From Reticulitermes speratus (Eukaryota > Arthropoda > Insecta > Blattodea > Rhinotermitidae), in assembly GCA_021186555.1 (NCBI GenBank), contig JAJKFL010000039.1:36932733-36996732 (forward strand): a stretch of 64,000 bases of DNA, in the 5' to 3' direction. Under the pieces are notes generated by a model. That model saw only the letters and a list, made by a program, of their open reading frames with translations, was not told the DNA's origin and ran no database searches. The translations under genes and the position numbers were made by a program. Positions 13,801-25,800 of the stretch are shown piece by piece (the first letter of the stretch is position 1; each line of letters begins with the position of its first letter).

Positions 13801-16800
13801 TCATGAAACAGCAATTTGTCATCAAACACACCTTATGTAAAAATGTTGTGTCCATAAAAAAAAATTCTTCTCCTTATATTGTCATAACGACGTATCTGTC
13901 AAGTTTTTTCTGTCTCGTGTAACATTGTGTATCGGTGGGTTACAACAAATTGCTGTTTCATGAGCAAAATGTTGTACAGTAAACTCCATTAGTCTGCTGT
14001 TCATTCATGCTGTCAGAAAAGTGCCTTGTTTGCTGGCATCAAAATGTTCAACAATATACAACTTAATGTCACAAATCTTTGGAATGAAAAGACGCATTTT
14101 AAAGGGCCATTAAGAATGTACTTAAATACACACTTTTTACTCTGTTGATGAATTTTTTATATGTAAGAATGATTTATAATACTGTATATGCAATCTTTAT
14201 AGAATTTGTGTCATAATAATTCTATATATTTTCCATGTTTTGTATATGTTATATGTATATGACTTATTCCACATCCTACTGTCATTCTGGTAAACTTCTG
14301 GCCCCTTGGGATGTATGTATATATGTAGGTAGGTGTGTATGTACTGCTTGTTTAGATTGTAATAAACAGGGTTATGACTCCATGTAGTCTTCTTGGTGGT
14401 TACAAACCTCCTGGGGAAACATGCTGCCTTTGTCTTCACAGTACCCTGCACATCATGCTATTGGAAACCATCCTAAAGATGGAAGCAGCAGGTTTCTCTG
14501 AAACAATGGTAACTACCCACAAGACTGCTTGACCTTATAACAAAGAAAACAGCAATTTAAGTTGTTACTGCCATGCAAACCTCAGATTTCATATAATCAT
14601 TCTTTGGTATTCCTGTGCAAAATTCAAACAGGACACACATGTGCACCTTCTTGATAATAGGTTTCTTCAGAATGAGATGGCTGTTATGTATTGTAAATAT
14701 CTGTAATGGTCATCAGTTGGTCAAATTTTTACATGGGATTAAAAAGTTTCATAAATTCAAGGTGTATATTGTCCCTTGTGCATATACAATTTGAGTTAAC
14801 GATTTCAAATTTCACATTATATTCACCGTGCATTCTGTCTTATATAATAGCTTTTATTTTAACCAACACATGCACTACAATTTTGTCATCATATATACCC
14901 CTACATATGTTTCGACTACTTATTAGTCATTATCAGGGGGATCAAAGTATATAAACACAGACTACACATCCACTATGATAGTTGGTTCACATTCAATGTT
15001 AAAATAAGATGAACTATGTTCACTATAAAAACATGTAGCATTTTTGCTTCAGTGGTTAAAATATATAAGTGCGTTTGATTTTAAATAAATTTTAAACGTT
15101 TTAATCCAAAAAGGAAATCAAACGCACTTATATATTTTAACCACTGAAGCAAAAATGCTACATGTTTTTATAGTGAACATAGTTCATCTTATTTTAACAT
15201 TGAATGTGAATTAACTATCATAGTGGATGTGTAGTCTGTGTTTATATACTTTGATCCCCCTGATGATGACTAATAAGTAGTCGAAACATATGTAGGGGTA
15301 TATATGATGACAAAGGTGTAGTGCATATGTTGATTAAAATAAAAGCTATTATAACGATTTCAGTTTTATAAAACTTTGAAAAGTATTGAAATCATGAATC
15401 AGAGATGCTGTGGAATGTAAAGATTCCTCGTGAACATCTGTAACTTGCCACCAGTCTGAGCAGTCCATGTGCACTGAAAATCAAATTAGAGAAATTTTCA
15501 GTTCCCATTCAATAACCACACAAAACAGTATACAGTGAAATATGCTACAGAACTGAGAAGTTCAGATGGTTTTTGTTACTAAAGATATAATCGCCAGCCA
15601 CTCTTATTTTATCATGATTTTGCTGTAATTACATTATGAGATATCACAACAAAGTCATAATGAATTCATTCTGTACAAGTAAAGTTGTCACTGTCCACAT
15701 GATGGAGGCATATGGGGGAGTAGAGGTGTAGCACCACCCATTCCCAGCCTTGACAGTAGGTGGAGGTGAGTGGTCAGCTACACACTCCAGCCATTATACC
15801 TCTGGGGAAAGAGCCCAGAGTTGGGTGGGCCCTAGAGTCTGTGTGTTTGCTTTGGAGATGAAAAAAATCTCTTGGTCCCTGCCAGGAATTGAACCGTGAT
15901 TCCTTGGACATCCAGCCTCATCACTATATCAACTATGCTATTTGACACTGCAGACAAACAAGTTTAATGCAACTGAAGTGCACTACTTCTACTGTATTGC
16001 AAATTTAGTTAATTATTAAGAAAGTGCCATATTATGACATGTTACAGGGTAATGTAGCGAATTCGTCACTGCCTGTGGAGTTGTGGGTGAAACAAGTGAA
16101 GCAAGCTGGGCCCTTGGAACCAACTCAGGAAGAATGGCTTACCCTGAACATGAAATTGGTGGAACAAGGCCTTGCCATACCTGTCAGGTGGTAATGTTAC
16201 TTTTACGAGGTGCTATCCAAAAGTTCCCGAAATGTATCAGGAAAAAAAAGCAGACACACTCAAACTCCTAATTGCCACCGTTCCCTTCAAAGTAGTCCCC
16301 TTGGGAGCATACACAACAATCCCAACATTTCTGCCACAATCAGAAGCTGTCCTGGAAATCCTTTTGTGTCAGTGTCTTCAGTACCTTCTGCGATTCGGCC
16401 TGGATCTCCTCTATGGTGTCAAATCTTCGCCCTTTCAACTTGATTTTCATCTTGGGAAAGAGGAAGAAGTCACAGGGGGCTAAATCAGGCGAGTAAGGGG
16501 GGTGGGGGACGACCGTCATGTTTTTGGAGGCCAAAAAATGCTGCACACCCAAAGCAGTGTGCATGGGTGCATTGTTGTGATGGAGCACCCAGTTGTTCGT
16601 GCGCCATTTGCTTGGTCGCTTCCGCCTTCTGTCCTCCCTAAGCCGCCTCAGGACGTCGCAGTAGAACTTCCCATTGACAGTCTGACCTGGAGGCACGAAT
16701 TCCTTATGGATAATCCCGTCAATATCAAAAAAGCAGATCAGCATTGACTTCACGTTGCTTTTCACTTGCCTCGCTTTCTTCGTCCTGGGTGAAGGTGGAC

Positions 16801-19800
16801 ACTTCCTCTGGGACGATTGCTGTTTTGTTTCAGGGTCGTACCCATAAATCCAAATTTCATCACCAGTTACGACCTTGGAAAGGAAGTCTCGGTCATTTCT
16901 GACCTCCTTAAGTTCCATGCAGACATCCAGCCGATGTTTCTTCTGATCGTCAGTCAGCAGCCTTGGCACAAATTTTGCAGCAATCCGCCACATGTTGAGT
17001 TCGTCCAACAAAATGAGCTGGCATGTTCTGTATGACAGTACCAAAATGTTGCAAACGTCTTGGATCATTTGCCTACGGTCCTCGCGGATCACCTCACGCA
17101 CTTTTGCAACATTTTCCGGCGTTGTGCCTGTTGAAGGTCGTCCAGAACATTCGTTATTGTCCACTGACATTCAGCCATTTTTAAACCTGTTAAACCAGTC
17201 GTAGGTTTGCGTCTGACCCAAAGCGTCATCGCCAAATGCTTGTTTAATCATTTGGTGAGTTTTTGCCACACTCTTGCCAACTTTGAAGCAAAAGTTGATG
17301 CAAACTCGCTGCTCCTTCGTGTCCACCAGCACAAACACGACGTTATAAAAACGTGTAGATCCAAAGAATGCGTGCACTCAGCATGAAGCCATGTCGCACA
17401 CTGCTTCACAAAGGATAAATGTAGCGCTACCAGGCGCCACTAGTCTGTACTAAAACTGGTTCCCTCGCGACATTCAAATTTCGGGAATTTTTGGGTAGCA
17501 CTTCATACATTGCTCCTACAGTGTAACGGAGTTGCTGCTGTGTATAGAGACGATTATTAGATGGGAAAAGTCAAACGAATGTGTGCACACTTAACACCTG
17601 CTGCAGCATCTGTAGCATATTCTTAAATTACATAAGAGACAAAGATGTGCAAGTGGGGGATTCAGTTATTTAGACAATGGGAGAGAGTGGAGTTAATATA
17701 AAACCAAACAGATTTTAACAGTTCTGTGGTGTTGTGGTATTTAAGGATGAAGCTGTAATAAACATAATACCTTGCTTTTCCTTATGCTAGGCTATGCTAT
17801 CAGATCTAACTGTGGCTCACTAAACGTGAAGTAGACATTTTGTGACTTATCTGTGATAGTAGCTTTTATTTAACCAACATATGCACTACACCTTGTCGTC
17901 ATATACACCCCTACATATGTTTCGACTACTTATTAGTCATCATCAGGGGGATCAAAGTATATAAACACAGAGGGGTGTATATGACGACAAGGTGTAGTGC
18001 ATATGTTGGTTAAATAAAAGCTATTATATAAGACAGAATGCACGGTGAATATAATGTGGAAAATTGTCTGTGATGTTTGGTGGAGGAGGTTTTTGGCCTA
18101 CCATGCAGGATTTACATAAGTGTAGCAAGTATAATGCTGCTTATGGACATTACATTGCTAACAGGATGTCACTTTGCATTTCAGGGATTCTGAAGTCCAA
18201 AGTATTCCTTCACTGCAAGTACTTAAAGAGCTGGAGGAACGAAGTCAGGCTGCATATGAGAGTGGTGTTTCACAATGGCTGCAGTTGTCTGTCCAGGTAT
18301 ATCCATTATTTCTAATTACTGGTAGCACTGTTACAATAGATTTTTCATATTGCTTCACTTTAGGAAATACTGTCCTTCATCTTGTACCCTGAAGATGGAA
18401 GCAGCATATTCTTTTGAAACATCAGTAATTTTTATCAGACTAACCTTTATTCTAAATGTCCCATTGTGATAACACATAAACTATATTGAAATAACACATC
18501 AATCACAACTAAACATATCATAAACTTTTATATATTATTATCCTTTATGTAAAAATATCTCATTTCTTGTTATAGAATTATATGTTGCTCATATCCTCTC
18601 AAGTATTTTGTAATATATTTTGTATTACCTGAAGATGGCCAGGTTGGCCGAAACATGTTATAGTGAATACTAAATTCTGAAAACAATAAAGATTTAGTTG
18701 TGATTGATGGGTTATTTCAGTATAGTTTCTCTCAGGCTACTCAGCATCACATCCCAGAAGACAGTATGGCTCATATTTTGTGCTACGAAAATTTCAAATC
18801 TCACATGCTTTTACACTGCTAGACTGTTGAATTTGTTGTCTACAGATGAATGAAGGCCGTAACAGTGAGAGCAGTGATGTTGGTCCAGATGTGTGCTGTG
18901 CTAGTAGTGTTAGTGACGTTGTCAGTGAGGCTGACACAGAGCAGGAAGAACAGCCTTTGCCACCTGCACTTTCTGACTGGTTACCACCAGTACCTATCAG
19001 TAAGAATAAGTTCCTAGCTACACCGACGTATGTGGATGATGACTGCTTTATTTATGTTCATGACACTGAGAAAAGTAAGTTGAGAGCATGATTTCAGGCT
19101 TCCATCGTGATGTTGATGAGATCTGTGCCCTTCTGGGATATTACACGGTGTCGTGTGGTAATTTACCAACGTTTCGGGACAACGTATCGGTCCCATCTTC
19201 ACGGGTCAAGAGTCCAAGTAGGAAAGAAAGAAAGCCAGCAACCTATAACGTAGATTCATGGAAAGTTTCTAGAAGACGGGACCAATACGTTGTCCCGAAA
19301 CGTTGGTAAACAATTACCACACGACGCCGCGTAATATCCCAGAAGAGCACAGATCTCAAGTTGAGAGCAGTGTTTAATGTACACAGTAACATGTTGTGTT
19401 TAATTTTGAACATTTGTTTTGGTCAAATCACTTCCTCTATAGACTGATAAAAGTTAGTTTTTTATGTTTACATGCTGAATTTCAACAGACCCCTGCGCTA
19501 GATACAAAATCTTCCCTCCACACTGTAATGTTCTTGTTTCTTTGTTGACATTGTTTCTGTTACAGCATGGACTGAGGTATGAGAAGCTTCTTGATGCCTC
19601 TGTATATACCATAGTATATTCTTTTAGTTTACTATTAATACTAAACTTAGTAAGCAATTTTGATTTGTATATTTCTTTGGGCCTTCTTATTTGTCATGTA
19701 TAATTTCAGAATTCTGGGTATTCTGATTATATCCATTCTTTTAACATGTATAATTTACTGTGATCATTGGCTTATGTAACTCTCTTGACCTTTCGAACAG

Positions 19801-22800
19801 GTGCACAATACTATTTCCCTCCATCACAGACATTTTTGACTGCCCTGAGTGTTTGAAATTGAAAAACTGAATTAGTGATTTTAGATGTAAGAACAAAAAG
19901 AATATTCTGCTCAAAGAATGGATGTCAAGAAATTCCGTACAGTGAACATTAACCTTTAGCTTACGGAGTTATTTTCTCGAGTTGCCCTTTAAATCGAGAT
20001 AACGGGCCTACTTTACGGCACAAGCCCTGCTTGAGCGAGTCTGCCGTCCCCGCGTGGGCCCTTTAAGTTTTTGCGCTTTCGTTAAAAGAAATTAATATTA
20101 TTTGATCCAGAAGAGATAAATAAATTGAATTGCTTCCATTTTGTAAAAAATGAAAGAGGCTTTTATCTGAGCGCTTTATAAAGTCAGCTTGTATCATTTC
20201 TACCTAAATACACACAATAAAGTTCCGTATTCGTATGAATTTGCAGTTTATGTCGTCTTATTTGGGACTATTAGCGACATCTATTATGAAACAGGCTTTT
20301 AGCAGAGCGATTTATAAAGTCAGCTTGTATCCTTACTGCCTAAATACACACAATAATGTTCCGTATTTGTATGAATTTGCAGTTTATGTCGTCATATTGG
20401 GTCTCTTCGAGATATCTCTGTTATGAAACAGGCGTTTAGCAAGCGCTTTATAAAATTTCAGCTTGTATCCTTACTGATATCTCGTCTCTCCTACTCAATG
20501 AACAAAGTTTATTTATCTGAAGCATGCACAAACGTAACATTAGCCTCTGCTAGCAGTCTAAACATTGGAAGGTTTTTAGGCGTCACTGATTGCAGGAACA
20601 TTCCACACCGCTTATAGCAAAACAGAAGTATCTAAAGTTATCTAAAGAATGTACAACCGTAAATGAAATAAAACGCTGTTCAGTAACAGTACCTTCGCTA
20701 ATCTTTCTATATACACTATAAACTTTGGTTCTATCAGCTACCCACAACGCTTATAGCAAAACAGAACTATATCCCGAAAGAATTTCCAACCTCAGTCAGA
20801 GAAAACGTGTTTTTTTTAACTAAAATAAAGATTCAAAAGACAAAGAGAGTACTCACGTTCAAGAAATAATTGAAGAGTGTTATAAATTTAAGACAAATAG
20901 CACCTACAAATAATATAAAAGGATTTTTTTTAATTTTCTGTTAAGACAAAGACAACAGAGATTTAGTACATATTTGCACAGGAGTCTTCCTGCTCTGCAA
21001 GCGTGGGCTGACTTCTGACGTAATTTTCTTTGAAACGAATTGAATGCTGCCTTTGATAGTGATACAGTAAACACAGCACTCATTTCATGAGCTGTCGAGA
21101 GAGCTATGATTGTCGGCACATACGAAACTCCAGTGCACCACGCAGTCCGTAGGAAAAACAACTTGCGTAAAGAAGTACGCTTAGCTTTCAACCAGATGAA
21201 TAAAGAAGGCTACTCAATGCTTGCTACCAGAGATTCTTCCTGGGGTAAAGTGGTCGGAATGGGAAGCAGACCAAAAATGTCTTCTAAAGCGGAGGAGAGT
21301 GGGGGATTTAAATACCTTCCGGGTCATATATGATACGCACGGAAGCGTAAGGTTAAACAGTCATAAACTCCCAATTGACCTCAAGGTTCTTTTTAAGTGT
21401 GTTATTCTATGATGCTATCAGTTGCTAAGATCATACAGCACTGGTGATAGGTGCATGATTGAATGAATGAATGAATGAATGAATGTGGAGCATTAGTGGC
21501 ATGATACTGACAAGGGAACAGCAAAGTACTCGGGGGGGGGGGGACCTGTCCCAGTGCCACTTTGTCCACAACAGACGCCATGTGGATGGGCCTGTGATGG
21601 AACCTGGGTTCCGGCATTTCAGCAGTGAGATGTCAGTGCCCAACCACCTGGGCCATAGCACAATCTCCCCTCAAATTATGTTATTTATAAGTGTCTTTTA
21701 CATTTTTCAAGTAATATGTCTGAAAAATATACTCTTGACCTTGATGAAGAGCTGCGAAATACGTGAAGATGAACGTGAATATTATACAGACTCAAAATTG
21801 TTATATTACTGTACACCATAACATGGAGCATTTGATTTTTTTTATTCAAATGGCAGTAATCATCTGCTGTATCTGTATGCAGCTGGATATATGCATTATC
21901 TTGTTTGTTGACTTACAGACTGCCATCCCTTCCTGAGAAATAACATCTTAAAAGCTTTTGCATCTCTCATCAAGTCACCCATAAAGCTACATTTATAATC
22001 ACTTGCTATATATGGGTATTTTTCCTGACTGTCATAAAATTGTGGTAGTTAAACCTCTTTTCAAGAAAGGAGACACAACTAGTATGACAAATTATAGGCG
22101 TTTTTCATTATTAACTGGTTTTTTCCAGGGTATTTGAGAAAGCTATGCACAGTAGATTAAGCCAACATCTGTATATTAACAACATACTGGTCACAGAACA
22201 GCATGATTTTTAGGAAAGAGATTTTTACTGAAAATCTTGCCTTCAAACTAACAGATAGTGTATTTAAATCTATTAACCAAAAAAATGCATGTTGGAAGAA
22301 TTTTCTATGATTTGGCAAAGGCTTTTGACTGCGTAAATCATGAAATTTTGTTAGCTAAATTACATTTCTATGGCATTCAAGGAGTATTTGCAGATTAGGT
22401 CCTATTTAACTAACAGAAGACAGAAAGTTGAAGTAAAATCACCAAATGCTACTCAAAATTTTTTTCTCTGACTGGGGTACATTGAAACATGGATTTCCCC
22501 AAGAGTCAGTTCTAGGGTCTTTATTCTTCATAATGTATATAAATGATCTTCCCCTGAGAATAAATTCTATATCAGAACCAATATTATTTGCGGATGACAC
22601 TGGTGTCATAATTTCGAGCAGAAATTTCGGAGATTTTTGTTCCATGCCAAACTTAGTTCTCTCTCATGTAGAAGCAAAAACAGTAACTTGTAACAAGCAG
22701 ACATCATTCTATTAATACAATATTCAAGCTTCAAATGATTGTGTACCTGTATAATTAATAGTGCTGAACGTGAGTGTTTTATTGAATGGCTTTCCATCTT

Positions 22801-25800
22801 GTCTATCCTGTTGGAAATGTTCTGGTCTGTCATGCACAGTCTGTTTTATTTTAAAATTGTAAGACTGTCTCTGGAATTGTTGTCATTCCTTGTGTCTTAG
22901 TCTCTATCATCCTCTACACCTCTCCATTCTTATTTCAGTCTCTTGCAGAGTATCTTCTACTTATTTGTATTAATACGAGTGAGACACAGGCCCGCCAAGC
23001 AACAGTACATTTGGTTCATACTTACAAAGCAAGGCCCTCCAACTCCCGTCTTCCTTGCATCAGTTGTTTATTACACTGACTACTTTCTCGTGGATAGAAT
23101 GCCGCTTTCAGGTTCTTTATTTCCACTTGGCTAAACATGTGAAAGGTGGATGTATGATGTTGAACATGTCTCATTCATTTCTACATCTAATGTCTGAAAT
23201 ATGTCCTCCAGTTTGCTTTTGTTTGACAGTGTGTCACCATCAACATCAGTATTACTGACTGAGGATAGACCATTTCTAGGATTCAGTTTTAAAAGATTTT
23301 TGTTCTGAATATTCTAACCACTTCTTTTGCTAGCCTATTATTGTGTTACTGGTATATTGTACTCTCATTTCCTCTATCTTTACTATGTTATGAACCACTA
23401 ATCTGTAACACAGTATATCTGAACCTTCCTACATATCAATGAGTTGTAATAATTGAGATTGATAGCTGAGGTTAAAATTTGTTTATGTGGAGTGGTGGTA
23501 TAGCATTTAATTTTGTAATCTGATAGATGCAACTCATGATGTGTGTGTCTTCCCTCCAGCCTAGATTTAAACACCTCCAGCTTGCATAATCCCATTACTT
23601 ATGTCTGCAGATGTTTCTGCAATATCATATACATATCACATTAGCAGTGTACAACATCTAATTGCTCTTTATTCCAGGTGCTGACACACTGACAGTTATT
23701 GGAAACGCTCTGCTCTCACGCTTCAATAACTCTCAGCCTAAGCCTCATGATCTCTATTGGTTTGTTGGCCAGCTGTGTATTGCACAGTATCATGCAGATA
23801 AGAAGTGGTATCGTGGAAAGGTGGTCAGGGTTAGTATTAATTTAAATACTTTGTTTTTGTGTAACTTAGAAAATGTGGTAGGAATAAGTTAGGTAAAGGT
23901 ATGAGTTTTGGTATCAGACAGTACAATTATCACCCTGGGAAGAGTCGAGAAATGCATACTTGGGAAGATAATATTAAGATGAATTTTAAAGAAATAGAGT
24001 GTGAAGAGGTGAATGGGATTTATGAACTACATGTTACATAAAACGTAGAGAATTCTTGATCAGCCAAATGATTATCAGTTTATCATGTAGGACTGTGCTC
24101 TGTGGAATTAGATAGACAGAAGCAGGCTGTGTTTGTTGATGGAGAAGAGGAGGCATTTGGAGTTCACTGAAATTTGTGTAGTTATTAAGCTGTTCATTTA
24201 AAGGGGGAATTTTACTTTTCCTGTCTGGGGCATGCAAGATTGTGCCAACCTTCATTTCTCAAGAGTGTTTCTTTCCTAAACAGCTTCTTTGCTGTGTGTT
24301 TGCAGGTTAATGATGACCGAACAGTTAAAGTTGTTTATGTTGACTATGGTAATGTTGAAGAATGCAAAGCTACAGAAATGCGTAAAAATGTGTATATGGG
24401 CCATGTTCCAATTCAGTGTCATAAGTGCCTGTTAGATGGAGTTAAACCGGTAAGTAGAAAAATATATTAACTAACATGTGGTGATATAATAAGAAAACTG
24501 TTAATTTACTTATTTATTTATGTATTTGTTTATTTATTTCTGATATTTTCTTCGTGTGGCCCTTTTGTGCATTTTTAGGCGTGTTCACAACATTGCGAAA
24601 TGTGACTGTTAGCTTCGTCAGGTCTGTCCGTCTGTCCGCATGGAACGTCTCAGCTCCCACTGGACGGATTTTTATGAAATTTGATATTTGGGTATTTTTT
24701 GAAGCTGTTGAGAAAATTCCACTTTGATTGAAGTGTGACAAAAATAACGGGTACTTTACGTGAAGACCTATGTATATTTATGGTAATATCTCGCTGAATT
24801 CTTCTTAGAATGAGAAATGTTTCAGACAAAAGTTGTAGAGAAAATCAAAACACACATTTTTTGTTCAATAACTTTTTTCTGATAATCATGCCATTTATGA
24901 GCTACATACGTACATACATATACACATACATTCACCGATTCAATATCCACGCAAGTCGGATTGGATGTGGAATTCGTCAAGAACAGAGTAGATTGCAATA
25001 TGCAATCAAGTCAAAACACTGAGATACAAATGAGATACAAAGTTATGTAAAATTAGTAAAACACTATAAATAACAAGAGAATTCATACTCACACACTAAG
25101 ACAAGGTAAATATATGGATTACAAAATAATAACACAAGTAAAATATAAATAATAACAAGTCAACATTTGAAAATTAAGTAGAGTAAAGGACATACACAGA
25201 ATACACATACATGTTACTAATAATAATGAACTACAAAAGGAGTGCAACAGCAGTTGAAAAATTATTTGTTGCTGGTTAACTATCACAGTCTTTAGAAAGA
25301 AATTCATCAATAGAATAAAAAGCATTCTTAACAAGATAATTCCTTAACATAGTCTTAAAAATATGTATATTGTTATGAAGTTTTGATATTTTTGTGGAAG
25401 GTGATTAAATATTTTAACAGATGAATAATATACACCTCTCTGTATTGTGGAAGATCTCACAGAAGGTACATGCAGTTTATTTTGTTGCCTAGTATTCCTG
25501 CCATGAACTGATTGATTGATTGATTGGTTTGATTGGTTTTAGGATTTTTAATTACAAATAACATCAAAACATAGATATATAAACAAGGAACTGTAAGTAT
25601 ATCCAATTTTTGAAACCTTTTCTACAAGAACTCCTTGGACCCAGCCTCAGCCTAATCCTAATTGCTCTCTTTTGAATTATGAAAACATTTCTCATTGATG
25701 AAGATGAACCCCAAAAAATTATACCATAACTGATTTGTGAATGGAAATGTGCAAAATAAGCCATTCGTAGCATTTTACATTTACAATAGATGATAATTTT

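Noticed and set aside
14843-15353. A miRNA precursor
   Set aside because: Arms of 239 nt are far longer than a miRNA hairpin, and the sequence belongs to a dispersed repeat family.
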